Shown: positions 50,819 through 59,707 of the stretch, in pieces
Layout of the letters: each line of letters begins with the position of its first letter
Numbering within the stretch: position 1 is the stretch's first letter
DNA from: CAJBVW01 sp964457335
GTDB lineage: Bacteria; Myxococcota_A; UBA796; SXON01
DNA: 64,000 bases
Assembly: GCA_964457335.1 (NCBI GenBank)
Contig: CAYWGD010000019.1
Location: 17,185 to 81,184 of the forward strand
Reading direction: 5' to 3'
Made by a program: the position numbers and the translations under genes
Notes under the pieces: generated by a model
Database searches by the model: none
Told to the model about the DNA's origin: nothing
What the model saw: the letters and a program-made list of their open reading frames with translations, nothing else

Positions 50819-52216
50819 TCAGTCGAGCTCGACCACCTGCCCCTTCTCCGGCACGAGCACCGTACGCCCGTCCTCGACGAGCCGGCGCCGCATCGGCTCC
50901 TGCTGGTCGGGCTCACCGTGCACGAGGAAGAGCTTCCGGAGCTCGGGGCCGAGCCCGCGCGACCAGGCGTGGAGCCCGTCGCGGTCGGCGTGGGCGCTGA
51001 AGGCGTCGAGCACCACGACCTCCGCCTTCAGCTCCCGCTCCATGCCGAGGATGCGCAGGTTGGTGCGGCGCTCGACGATGCGGCGGCCGAGCGTGTGGGC
51101 GGCCATGAAGCCGACCACGAGCACGGTGTTGCGCGGGTCCTCGACGGTGCGGAGGAGGTGGTGGAGCACGCGGCCGGACTCGGCCATGCCCGAGGCGGAG
51201 ATGAGGACGCACGGCTCCGACCGGTCGTTGAGGGCGATGGAGTCCTCGCGCATCGAGATGTAGCGGACGCCGGGGAAGTCGAAGGGGTCGCCGAAGCGCT
51301 TGAGGTAGGCGCAGGTCTCGGCGTCGTAGTTGTCGATGTGGCGGCGGAACACCGCGGTGACGCTGCTGGCGAGCGGGGAGTCCACGAACACGGGCACGTC
51401 GGGGAGGCGGCCGGCCTGCCGCAGCTCGGCGAGCACGAGCAGGAGCTCCTGCGTGCGGCCGAGCGCGAACGCGGGGACGACGACGGTGCCGCCGCGGGCC
51501 ACCGTGCGCGTGATCACCTCGGCGAGCTCGTCGTGCATGCGGGACGGCGGCGCGTGCGTGCGGTTGCCGTAGGTGCTCTCCATGACGGCGTAGTCGATGG
51601 GCGTGGGCAGCCGCTCGGGGTCGCGGAGGATGGGGAGGCCGGCGCGCCCGAGGTCGCCCGAGAAGGCGACGCGGCGCCAGCCGCCGCTCGTTTCCACGTC
51701 GAGGACGAGCTGCGCGGAGCCGAGGATGTGGCCGGCGTTGTAGAAGGTGGCCTGCACGCCGGGGAGGGGCTCGAAGTTCCGGTGGTAGGACTGCGGGACG
51801 AAGCGGCGCATGCAGCGCGACACGTCGTCCTCGTCGTAGAGCGGGATGATCTCCTGCCAGGCCGGGTCGTCCTCGTAGCGGCGGTTGAGGTACTCCGCGT
51901 CGGCCGCCTGGATGCGGGCCGAGTCGGCGAGCATGAGCTCGGTCACGTCGCGCGTCGCGGCCGTGGCGAAGATGTCCCCGTGGAAACCGCGCTTGACGAG
52001 GGTGGGGAGGTTCCCGCTGTGGTCGATGTGCGCGTGGGTGAGGATCGCGGCGTCCGCCTGCACGGCGGCGCGCGGCAGGTGCTTGTTCCGCTCGTTGGAC
52101 TCGGCCCGGCGGCCCTGGAACATGCCGCAGTCGACGAGCAGGCTGCCGCGGTCGGTCTCGACCAGGAACATCGACCCGGTGACCTCGCGGGCCGCGCCGA
52201 GGAAGTGGATGCGCAT
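50819..52216 (-). CDS. Beta-CASP metallo-beta-lactamase nuclease (CPSF73/YsiQ-like)
   Basis: 465 residues. The zinc motif HAHIDH is at 61-66, followed by AGHILGSAQL, FSGDLGR (about 195), the beta-CASP stretch VVVPAFALGRTQELLLVLAE, CVLISASGMAESGRVLHHL and the C-terminal FSAHADRDGL and HGEPDQQEPM. The family is usually 450-460 residues and processes RNA as an endo- or exonuclease. It is a single gene between the radical SAM operon and the photolyase. Confidence 0.92.
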   Translation of the reverse strand: MRIHFLGAAREVTGSMFLVETDRGSLLVDCGMFQGRRAESNERNKHLPRAAVQADAAILTHAHIDHSGNLPTLVKRGFHGDIFATAATRDVTELMLADSARIQAADAEYLNRRYEDDPAWQEIIPLYDEDDVSRCMRRFVPQSYHRNFEPLPGVQATFYNAGHILGSAQLVLDVETSGGWRRVAFSGDLGRAGLPILRDPERLPTPIDYAVMESTYGNRTHAPPSRMHDELAEVITRTVARGGTVVVPAFALGRTQELLLVLAELRQAGRLPDVPVFVDSPLASSVTAVFRRHIDNYDAETCAYLKRFGDPFDFPGVRYISMREDSIALNDRSEPCVLISASGMAESGRVLHHLLRTVEDPRNTVLVVGFMAAHTLGRRIVERRTNLRILGMERELKAEVVVLDAFSAHADRDGLHAWSRGLGPELRKLFLVHGEPDQQEPMRRRLVEDGRTVLVPEKGQVVELD

Positions 52217-52262
52217 GGGGCTGCCTAACGCGCAGGCCCACCCCGACGCGCTCGTGGGGGCG

Positions 52263-53690
52263 CTACTCCGGGTACCGCCGGAGCAACGCGCCCACGTCGA
52301 ACTTGTCCTTCGCCGCCTTCAGCGACATGTAGCGGACGGTGCCGTAGATGGGGCGGCGGTAGAACGGGCGGTCGAACTTGCCGAAGATCCAGTGGATGCC
52401 GGCGTAGGAGCTCGCGTCCCGGCCGTCGAGGCTGTAGCGGTTGTTCAGATCCTCGAGCGTCGCGAGCGCGGTCGCGGCGTCGGGCGTCCACGCGATCACG
52501 GCCTTCCCCCACAACATCCGCAGGTGGTTGTGCATGAAGCCGTCGCGCAGGTACTGCCGCTGCGCCGCGTCCCAGAGGGGCTCGCCCGTGCGCGCGGCGG
52601 CGAGCTCGTCGCGGGAGAACAGCGCGGGGCGCGGATCGGCCTCGTGCGCGGCCAGCTCGGCGCGGGCCCACGCGGGGATGGCGTCGACGGTGTGGTGCCG
52701 CGGGTCGAAGTGGCAGAAGTTGTGCGCCAGCTCGCGCCACACCAGCGCCTCGTCCACGAACTTGTCCGCGTTGGGGCCGCCGACCGCGCGGACGGCGCCG
52801 ACCACCTCGTGGGGCGACACGTTGCCGAAGTGGAGGTAGGGCGAGAGCCGGCTCGTGGCGTCGGCGTTCGGGTCGGAGCGCTGCTCGTAGCGGGCGAGGC
52901 CGCGCGCGAGGAACCCGGCGAGGCGCGCCTGCCCGGCCCGGGTGCCGCCGCGGGTGCCGCGCGCGGGCGGGACGGTGTGGTCGAGGGCGCAGCGGGCGAC
53001 CAGCGCGGGGATGGTCTCCGGGGTGACGCGGGTGGGGACGAAGGGGAGGTCGACGGGGCGCGCGACGCGCGGGGCGCGGTCCGCGGGGAGGGCCGGGAGG
53101 AAGTGGTCGAGGGCCTTCGTCACCACGGGTCGGAAGCCCGCGGCCGAGGCGTGCGCCTTGCCGTGGAAGCGCATCGGCACGACGGTGGCGCTGTCCACGG
53201 CGATCACGGGCGTCGCCACCCTGCGGCGGAGCCCCTGGAGCTGGCCGGGGTGGATGAACGTCGGGAGGTAGTCGGTGACCACGAGGGCGGCGCGCTCGGC
53301 GAGGGTGACGAGGTGGGTCTTCGGGCGCCCGGGGCGTGGCGCGGCGGCGCCGCGGGCGTCGACGCGCGGGTGCTGCCAGTCGCGCCCGGGGGAGGGGTCC
53401 TCGTCGAGCCAGAAGCTGTACTGGATGCCCCGGTCGGCGAAGGCGGCCTGGAGGTCGACCACCGACTCGAGGAGGAAGGTGTGGAAGCGGTCGCTGGCCC
53501 AGGGGTAGTCGCGTCGGAGCCCGTGGTAGACGAGCACGGGGACGCCGAGCGCGTCCGCCTCGGCGATCGCGAGGTCGAGCGCGAAGTTGTGGTGCGCCCG
53601 GAACGTGGACTGCATCCAGTAGAGGACGAAGTCGCCGGACGAGGGGGCGCGCTGGTCCGGGAGGTGGAGGCGGAGGGGATCGGGGACCAT
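52263..53690 (-). CDS. Class II CPD photolyase
   Basis: 475 residues from ATG 53690 (MVPDPLRLHLPDQRAPSSGD). The frame is open further upstream. Class II landmarks are FVLYWMQSTFRAHHNFALDL, SPYLHFGNVSPHEVV, FVDEALVWRELAHNFCHFDP, WDAAQRQYLRDGFMHNHLRM and SSYAGIHWIFGKFDRPFYRR. It binds FAD and uses light to split cyclobutane pyrimidine dimers. It is divergent from the FG-GAP gene across 76 bases that include the palindrome ATCCGCGGAT (53701-53710). Confidence 0.94.
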   Translation of the reverse strand: MVPDPLRLHLPDQRAPSSGDFVLYWMQSTFRAHHNFALDLAIAEADALGVPVLVYHGLRRDYPWASDRFHTFLLESVVDLQAAFADRGIQYSFWLDEDPSPGRDWQHPRVDARGAAAPRPGRPKTHLVTLAERAALVVTDYLPTFIHPGQLQGLRRRVATPVIAVDSATVVPMRFHGKAHASAAGFRPVVTKALDHFLPALPADRAPRVARPVDLPFVPTRVTPETIPALVARCALDHTVPPARGTRGGTRAGQARLAGFLARGLARYEQRSDPNADATSRLSPYLHFGNVSPHEVVGAVRAVGGPNADKFVDEALVWRELAHNFCHFDPRHHTVDAIPAWARAELAAHEADPRPALFSRDELAAARTGEPLWDAAQRQYLRDGFMHNHLRMLWGKAVIAWTPDAATALATLEDLNNRYSLDGRDASSYAGIHWIFGKFDRPFYRRPIYGTVRYMSLKAAKDKFDVGALLRRYPE

Positions 53691-53766
53691 TTCAAAACCT
53701 ATCCGCGGATCGGAGAGGTCTCGGACACCCTCTTGCGAAGCGGGTCGATGGTGGCAGAGTCGCCCG

Positions 53767-55623
53767 ATGACGCCTCGCTCGCTCGCGCTGCTCGCGCCGT
53801 TGCTCACCTCGTGCTCGTCCACCCCGCCGCACCCGGGCCGCGCCCCCGCCGAGGCGCCACCCTCCGCGCGGGTGCCCATCGCCCTCGACCCGTCCCTCGG
53901 CGCCTCCCAGGTCAAGATCACCGCGTCGGACGGGGCGGCCGAGGACCGGTTCGCCTACGCGCTCGCGAGCGCGGGCGACGTGGACGCGGACGGGTTCGCG
54001 GAGATCGTCGTGGGGGCCACGGGAGACGACGACCGCGGCGCGGAGGCCGGGGCCGCCTACGTCTACCCGGGCGCCTCGACGGGCGTGTCCACCGCCGACG
54101 AGGTCAAGCTCACCGCGTCCGACGGCGGGGCCAACCACCTGTTCGGCGCCTCGGTGGCCGGCGGCCTCGACGTGGACGGCGACGGCTACGGCGACGTGCT
54201 CGTGGGCGCGCACGGGGCGGTCTCGTACACCGGCGCGGTCTACGTGTTCTACGGCGGCGCCGCCGGCCTGCCGTCGGGCCGCGAGGAGAAGCTCGTCGCC
54301 TCGGACGGGGCGGCCAACGACTCCTTCGGTCAGAAGCTGGCGGCCGCCGGCGACCTCGACGGGGACGGGTACGACGACTTCGTCGTGGGCGCCCACGGGG
54401 ACGACGACAACGGCTCCACCGCGGGCGCGGCGTACGTGCACTTCGGGAGCGCGTCGGGCGTGGCGACCGGCCGCACCACGAAGCTCGTGGCCGCCGACGG
54501 CACCGCGGACGACTACTACGGCCGGCAGGTGGCCGGCGCCGGCGACGTCGACGGGGACGGCTACGACGACGTGGTCGTGGGCGCGAACGGCGACGACGAC
54601 CTGGGCTCCTCCGCGGGGTCCGCCTACGTGTACTACGGCGGCGCGGGTGGCCTCTCCGGGAGATGGGAGAAGGTCACGGCGCCCGACGGCGCGGCGGACG
54701 CCCGCTTCGGCGTCGCCCTCTCCGCGGCCGGCGACGTGGACGGCGACGGCTACGCCGACTTCCTCGTGGGCGCGTACGGCGACGCGACGTACGGCGCCTG
54801 GTCCGGCGCCGCCTACCTCTGCTTCGGCGGCGCGGGCGGCGTGGACACCGGGCGCACGCAGAAGCTCACCGCGTCGGACGGCGCCGCGGGCGACTATTTC
54901 GGCTACGCCGTCGGCGCGGCCGGGGACCTCGACGCGGACGGCTACGACGAGGTCGTGGTCGGCGCCAGCAGCGAGGCGGATCTCGGCTCCAACGCCGGCG
55001 CCGTCTATGTGTACGGGGGCGGGCCCGGCGGCGCGTCGGGCGAGGTGAAGATCCACGCCTCGGACGGCCGCGCCAGCCACCGCTTCGGCGTGACCGTGGC
55101 CGGGGCGGGCGACCTGAACGGGGACGGCTCCGACGACCTCGCGGTCGGCGCGACCGGCGACACGGACAACGGCTCCGAGGCCGGCGCCGTGTACGTGATC
55201 CACGGGCTCTGCCCCGACGCCGACGGGGACGGCGCCTGCACCGGCGTGGACTGCGCCGACGACGACGCCACCGTGTTCCCGGGCGCGACCGACGTGCCCG
55301 GCGACGGGGTCGACCAGGACTGCGACGGGGCGGACGCGGTCGCGGACACCGGCGACTCCGGCGGCGGCGACACCGGGGACAGCGGCGCCGACACGGACGT
55401 GGTCGACGACACCGACCCCGTCGACAGCGGCGCCGACACCGACCCCGTCGACAGCGGCGCGCCGCCCGCGGGGGGCGGCGGCGGGGGCGGAGAGGCCGAG
55501 GAGGGCTGGGGGTGCGCGGTGGGGGCGGTGTCCCCGGCGGGGGCGCTCGGCCTGCTGGGGCTCCTGGCCGTGCTCAGGCGGCGACGCGCGGGGGGACGCC
55601 GCGGGCGCACGAACGCCCTCTAG
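53767..55623 (+). CDS. FG-GAP repeat lipoprotein with MopE-type motif and sorting-like tail
   Basis: 618 residues. The signal peptide ends at LLTSCSS (lipid on Cys16). About 45-475 holds seven FG-GAP/integrin-like blades, each with an Asp-rich calcium loop (for example DVDGDGYGDVLVG, DLDGDGYDDFVVG). A MopE-like motif follows (PDADGDGACTGVDCADDDAT). Then comes an Asp-Thr-Gly/Ser linker, and finally GWGCAVGAVSPAGALGLLGL and RRRRAGGRRGR, like a MYXO-CTERM sorting tail. A lipid anchor and a C-terminal tail together are unusual. It is convergent with fhs and their stops overlap. Confidence 0.9.
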   Translation: MTPRSLALLAPLLTSCSSTPPHPGRAPAEAPPSARVPIALDPSLGASQVKITASDGAAEDRFAYALASAGDVDADGFAEIVVGATGDDDRGAEAGAAYVYPGASTGVSTADEVKLTASDGGANHLFGASVAGGLDVDGDGYGDVLVGAHGAVSYTGAVYVFYGGAAGLPSGREEKLVASDGAANDSFGQKLAAAGDLDGDGYDDFVVGAHGDDDNGSTAGAAYVHFGSASGVATGRTTKLVAADGTADDYYGRQVAGAGDVDGDGYDDVVVGANGDDDLGSSAGSAYVYYGGAGGLSGRWEKVTAPDGAADARFGVALSAAGDVDGDGYADFLVGAYGDATYGAWSGAAYLCFGGAGGVDTGRTQKLTASDGAAGDYFGYAVGAAGDLDADGYDEVVVGASSEADLGSNAGAVYVYGGGPGGASGEVKIHASDGRASHRFGVTVAGAGDLNGDGSDDLAVGATGDTDNGSEAGAVYVIHGLCPDADGDGACTGVDCADDDATVFPGATDVPGDGVDQDCDGADAVADTGDSGGGDTGDSGADTDVVDDTDPVDSGADTDPVDSGAPPAGGGGGGGEAEEGWGCAVGAVSPAGALGLLGLLAVLRRRRAGGRRGRTNAL

Positions 55624-57200
55624 TCGCCCTGCATCAACCCGTGGATCCGGCCGTCGGCGTCGACGCGCACCCGCGCGGCGGCGGGCTCCTTCGGCAGGCC
55701 GGGCATGGTCTGCACGTCGCCGGCGAGCGCCACGACGAAGCCGGCCCCCGCGTGCAGCCGCAGCTCGCGGATCCGCAGGGTGTGGCCCGCCTGCAGGCCC
55801 TTCCGCTTCGGGTCGTCGGTGAGCGAGAGCGGCGTCTTGGCCACGCACACGGGGAGGCCGCCGCCGCCGGCCGCCTCGATGCGGGCGAGGTCCTTCTTCG
55901 CGGTGTCGTCGAGCGAGACGCCGGCCGCCGCGTACATGGTGGTCGCGACGGCGTTCAGCTTCTCGGGGATCGGCGCGTCGAGCGGGTAGAGCCAGCGCGG
56001 GGCGGGCGCCGGGGCGTCGAGCGTGGCGGCCACGGCGTCGGCGGCGTCGAGCGCGCCCTCGCCGCCGCGGGCGAAGCCCTCGCACGGGGCGAAGCGCGCG
56101 CCGCGGGCGTCGCAGAAGGCGGCGAGGCGGGCGAGGTCGGCCGGGTCGTCGTCGGGGAAGCGGTTGAGGATCACCGCGGCGGGGAGCGCGAAGCGGGCGA
56201 CGGCGCCGAGGTGGTGGCCGAGGAGCGCGAGGCCGCGGTCGAGGTCGCCCTCGCCGTGCCAGAGGAGCGCGCGCCGCGTGACGACGAGCGCGACGGCCGA
56301 GGGCCAGAGCCCGTCGGCGCGGGCCTTGATGTCGAGGTACTTCTCGCCGCCGAGGTCGAAGGCGAAGCCGGCCTCGGTGAGGACGACGTCGGCGTGCGCG
56401 AGCGCGAGCCGCGTGGAGAGCCGCGAGCTGCAGCCGTGCGCGATGTTGGCGAAGGGGCCGCCGTGCACGAGCGCCGGGCCGCCTTCGGCGGTCTGGACGA
56501 GGTTCGGGAGGACCGCCTCGGCGAGGAGCGCCGACATGGCGCCGACGGCCTCGAGGTCCGCGGCGGTGACGGGCTTCCCGGCGGCGTCTTCGCCGACGAC
56601 GAGGCGGGCGAGGCGCGCTTCGAGGTCGGCGCGGCTCTCCGCGAGGCAGAGGATCGCCATCACCTCGCTGGCCGCCGTGATGTCGAAGCCCGTCTCGCGC
56701 GGGACGCCGTCCAGGCCCACGACGATGCGCCGCAGCGCGCGGTCGTTCATGTCCATCACCCGGCGCCAGCGCGTCTTGCGCGCGTCGGGGCCGCGGCGGT
56801 GCTCCAGCGCGAGGTCCGTGAGGGCGGCGAGCAGGTTGTGCGCGCTCGTGACGGCGTGGAGGTCGCCCGTGTTGTGGAGGTTGATCTGGTTGGCGGGCTC
56901 GAGCGTGGCGCGCCCGCCGCCGGTGCCGCCGCCCTTCTTGCCGAACACCGGGCCGAGCGAGGGCTCGCGGAGGGCCACGCAGACGCGCTTCCCGCGCTGC
57001 CGGAGCCCCATGCCGAGCGAGATGGCCATCGTGGTCTTGCCCTCGCCCGCGGGCGTGGGCGTGATGGCGGACACGAGCACCAGCCGCCCCTTCGCGGGGC
57101 CGAGGGCTTCGAGGCCGACCTTCGCGCGGCCGGGGCCCCAGGGGTGGACGGAGGCCTCGGGGAGGCCGAGCTCGGCGGCGACGTCGACGATGGGGCGCAT
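55620..57200 (-). CDS. fhs: Formate-tetrahydrofolate ligase
   Basis: 526 residues, slightly shorter than the usual ~555. TPTPAGEGKTTMAISLGMGL is the P-loop, and LREPSLGPVFGKKGGGTGGG, HGGPFANIAHGCSS and VLTEAGFAFDLGGEKYLDIK are Fhs signatures. It joins formate to tetrahydrofolate with ATP, feeding one-carbon units to purines and serine. It is convergent with the FG-GAP gene and 108 bases downstream of the repair gene at 57309. Confidence 0.95.
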   Translation of the reverse strand: MRPIVDVAAELGLPEASVHPWGPGRAKVGLEALGPAKGRLVLVSAITPTPAGEGKTTMAISLGMGLRQRGKRVCVALREPSLGPVFGKKGGGTGGGRATLEPANQINLHNTGDLHAVTSAHNLLAALTDLALEHRRGPDARKTRWRRVMDMNDRALRRIVVGLDGVPRETGFDITAASEVMAILCLAESRADLEARLARLVVGEDAAGKPVTAADLEAVGAMSALLAEAVLPNLVQTAEGGPALVHGGPFANIAHGCSSRLSTRLALAHADVVLTEAGFAFDLGGEKYLDIKARADGLWPSAVALVVTRRALLWHGEGDLDRGLALLGHHLGAVARFALPAAVILNRFPDDDPADLARLAAFCDARGARFAPCEGFARGGEGALDAADAVAATLDAPAPAPRWLYPLDAPIPEKLNAVATTMYAAAGVSLDDTAKKDLARIEAAGGGGLPVCVAKTPLSLTDDPKRKGLQAGHTLRIRELRLHAGAGFVVALAGDVQTMPGLPKEPAAARVRVDADGRIHGLMQGD

Positions 57201-57308
57201 GGGCGCGACCTAACGCGGGAGCCGCGGCCTCGTCCCCGGCACCGCCGCCGACGCACCGGCCGCCGTCCGCGGCGGACCGGGTGCCCTGAAAAAGCGCCTG
57301 CCGTCGGG

Positions 57309-58409
57309 TCAGGACACGTCGACGGCGCCGAGCTCCACGGGCGTGCCGTCCACCTGCGCGGCCAGGACGTGGCGGCCGGGCAGCGCGCGGCGGGTGGTGT
57401 GGTCCGCGAGCGAGACGGACTTGCGCAGCGTCGCCGACTGCCCGGGGTCGAGCTCGATCGTCCGCAGCTTGAAGACCTTGCGGCGCCCCGCCTCGCTCCG
57501 GCCCGGGAACGTGACGGCGAGGTCGACCACCGCGCGGGCCGGCGCGTCCCCGACGTTGCGGACGTGCACCACGACGGGCAGCGTGCCCCCGAGCGCCGCC
57601 GAGGCGGGCAGCTCGCCGCGCACCTCGAAGCTGCCCCCGCCCGCGCCGAACAGCGCGATGGCGGCGCGGTCGCCCTTCTTGATGCGGTCGCGGAGCGCGT
57701 GGCGGAGGAGCGCGACGCGGGTGGGCGGCGCGTCGACGAGCCACTCCGAGGCCACCCGCAGCAAGAGCTCCGGGTGGTCCTTGCCGATGTCGTTCAGGTT
57801 GTTCGCGACCGAGCGGCGGACGTACTCCGACGGGTCGTCCCGGAGCCGCTCGAGCAGCGGCAGGATGGGCGTCGGATCGGCCTGCAGCGCGCGGAGCCGG
57901 GAGGCCCACGGCAGGCGCGGCCGGGTGCCTTCCGACACGAGGCGGCGCACGTGGTGGTCCGGGTCGTCGGCCCAGACGTGCAGCCGCGCGAAGGTGAGCG
58001 CGGGGTGCCGCTCGAGGAACGCGCGGATCGAGAACTCCGCGGTGAAGCGCTTCGTGAGGGCGTGCTGGGCGTCCAGCGCGGCCTCGGGGTGCTCGAGGCC
58101 GTGCTCGGCCACGAACATGGTGTGGGGCAGGTAGACGAAGGGGCCCATGCCCCAGCCGTCCCCCTCCGGGAGCGGCGTGCCGAGCGAGGCGACGACGACG
58201 CGGAGCGCCTCCACGCGGTCCGTGGGGAGCGCCCGCGCGAGCGCCGCGGCGATGTGGGACGCGCGGCCCATGAGCTCGAGCGCGTCGAGCCCGTCGGCCG
58301 CCTCGGCCTCGAAGCGGGCGCGCGGGAAGGGGGCGTGCACGGCGGCGAACATGGCGCCGATGGCGCGCACGCGGTCGGCGTCGAAGAAGCGCTTGAGGGG
58401 TTCGGCCAC
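57309..58409 (-). CDS. DNA alkylation repair protein (AlkC/AlkD-like HEAT protein)
   Basis: 366 residues. About 1-240 is all-helical with HEAT-like repeats. WADDPDHHVRRLVSEGTRPR followed by LPWA and YVRRSVANNLNDIGKDHPELL are diagnostic of the AlkC/AlkD alkylpurine glycosylase group. Residues 255-366 form a beta-sandwich (FEVRGELPASAALGGTLPVV ... PGRHVLAAQVDG), as in the AlkC subgroup with a C-terminal Ig-like domain. It would remove 3-methyladenine or similar bases. It starts 2 bases after the globin gene stop. Confidence 0.88.
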   Translation of the reverse strand: MAEPLKRFFDADRVRAIGAMFAAVHAPFPRARFEAEAADGLDALELMGRASHIAAALARALPTDRVEALRVVVASLGTPLPEGDGWGMGPFVYLPHTMFVAEHGLEHPEAALDAQHALTKRFTAEFSIRAFLERHPALTFARLHVWADDPDHHVRRLVSEGTRPRLPWASRLRALQADPTPILPLLERLRDDPSEYVRRSVANNLNDIGKDHPELLLRVASEWLVDAPPTRVALLRHALRDRIKKGDRAAIALFGAGGGSFEVRGELPASAALGGTLPVVVHVRNVGDAPARAVVDLAVTFPGRSEAGRRKVFKLRTIELDPGQSATLRKSVSLADHTTRRALPGRHVLAAQVDGTPVELGAVDVS

Positions 58410-58411
58410 GG

Positions 58412-58792
58412 CTACTCCCGGTTGATCATGTGGGTCGCGAGTCGCCGCAGCGCGGCCTGGAGCGTCTCCCGGAGCGCCGGCTCCGTCACGACCTCGGCGA
58501 GCGCGAGCTCCATGCAGCGCATCCAGGCGTCGCTCGCGGCGGCGTCGACCGCGAAGGGGAGGTGCCGCGCGCGCAGCATCGGGTGGCCCCGCCGCTCGAT
58601 GAAGAGCTGCGGCCCGCCGAGCCAGCCGGAGAGGAACCAGTAGAGCTTGTCGCGGCTCCCCGCGAGGTCGGGCGGGTGCATCGCGCGGAGCGTGGTGGCC
58701 TCGGGGAGCACGTCCATGTGGTCGTAGAAGCGGTCGACCAGCCGGCGCACCGCCGGGTCGCCGCCGATGGCGTCGTAGAGCGTGTCGGACAT
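58412..58792 (-). CDS. Group II truncated haemoglobin
   Basis: 126 residues, the normal truncated globin length. LYDAIGGDPAVRRLVDRFYDHM is the start, LSGWLGGPQLFIERRGHPML has the GGP turn and helix E/F of group II, and RARHLPF supplies the haem-binding His. Such proteins bind oxygen or nitric oxide. It is transcribed with the alkylation-repair gene, so a stress role is plausible. Confidence 0.92.
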   Translation of the reverse strand: MSDTLYDAIGGDPAVRRLVDRFYDHMDVLPEATTLRAMHPPDLAGSRDKLYWFLSGWLGGPQLFIERRGHPMLRARHLPFAVDAAASDAWMRCMELALAEVVTEPALRETLQAALRRLATHMINRE

Positions 58793-58818
58793 GCGCCGGG
58801 GGTAACCCGTGCTTACGA

Positions 58819-59676
58819 TTGCGCGTGCCTCCCGAGCTGCTCGTCGCTGCGACCGTAGGCGCGCTCGCCGTGCTCGTGGGGGGCTTCGCCGCGTGGATGG
58901 GCTTCTCGCTCCTGCGCTTCCGCGGGTACTACCTGCACAAGGGCGAAGAGCCGCCGCCCATGTCGTTCGTGGAGCTCGCCCGCTACCTCTTCGCGGAGGT
59001 CGGCGCGATGTTGACGCTCGGCTGGTGGCACCTGCGGGCCGCGCGGAGGAACGGGCTGCTCGCGCCGGACGGGCCGGAGACGGGGCCGCCGGTGCTCTGC
59101 GTGCACGGCATCACGCAGGACGGGACGAACCTGTGGGGCATCCGGCGGGCGCTCGCGCGTCGCGGGCGGGCGTCCATGGCCGTCTCCCTCGGCCGCTACG
59201 GGCGCTCGCTCCAGGTGCACGTGCCGCCGCTCGTCAAGGGGCTCCGCGAGCTCGTCCGCCGCGCGGCCGACGGGCGCGTGGACGTGGTCGCGCACTCGAT
59301 GGGCGGCGTGGTCCTGCGCCTCGCGCTCGCGACGCACCCGGAGCTCGCGCCGCACGTGCGCCGCGTCGTCACGCTCGGGAGCCCGCACGCGGGCACGGCG
59401 GGCGGGCGCGGCTTCCCGCTGGCGACGGTCCGCTCGCTCGGCCGCCGCTCGGAGCTGCTCCGGCAGCTGCCCGGCTTCCCGCCGAACGCCGCGATCACGA
59501 CGATCGCCGCGCGGCACGACCTGCTCGTCTACCCGCAGGCCACCTGCCACCTCGAAGGCGCCCGCACCATCGACCTCGCCGCCGTCGGGCACACCGGCCT
59601 CCTCACCTGGCCGTCCGTCCAGGCGCTCGTGGTCGAGGCGCTCTGCGAGGAGCAGTCGCACGAAGCGCGCGCGTAG
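58819..59676 (+). CDS. Membrane-anchored alpha/beta hydrolase (lipase-like)
   Basis: 285 residues from TTG 58819. GTG 58825 is possible. A membrane helix (8-30: VAATVGALAVLVGGFAAWMG) precedes a hydrolase fold: VLCVHGITQDGTN (oxyanion), DVVAHSMGGVVLRLAL with the nucleophile Ser in AHSMGG, then LGSPHAGT and HTGLL with the late His. A catalytic Asp is likely in HDLLVYP. The family acts on esters or lipids. It is divergent from the globin gene. Confidence 0.85.
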   Translation: MRVPPELLVAATVGALAVLVGGFAAWMGFSLLRFRGYYLHKGEEPPPMSFVELARYLFAEVGAMLTLGWWHLRAARRNGLLAPDGPETGPPVLCVHGITQDGTNLWGIRRALARRGRASMAVSLGRYGRSLQVHVPPLVKGLRELVRRAADGRVDVVAHSMGGVVLRLALATHPELAPHVRRVVTLGSPHAGTAGGRGFPLATVRSLGRRSELLRQLPGFPPNAAITTIAARHDLLVYPQATCHLEGARTIDLAAVGHTGLLTWPSVQALVVEALCEEQSHEARA

Positions 59677-59707
59677 CCGGGTTACCGGGGGCGCGACCGG
59701 AGGTCTC

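Noticed and set aside
53701..53710. ATCCGCGGAT palindrome between photolyase and FG-GAP genes as a light-regulator site
   Set aside because: Ten bases is too short to be convincing in this composition and no matching copy was seen at another light-related gene.
53692..57909. A 1405-codon open frame on the minus strand
   Set aside because: It is in the wrong frame of fhs and antisense to the FG-GAP gene, and its sequence is low-complexity Arg/Pro text without motifs.
51885..58643. A 2252-codon open frame on the plus strand
   Set aside because: It runs antisense or out of frame across photolyase, fhs and others whose motifs are clear. It shows only Arg/Ala/Gly/Val-rich text with no domain, as expected of GC-rich shadows.
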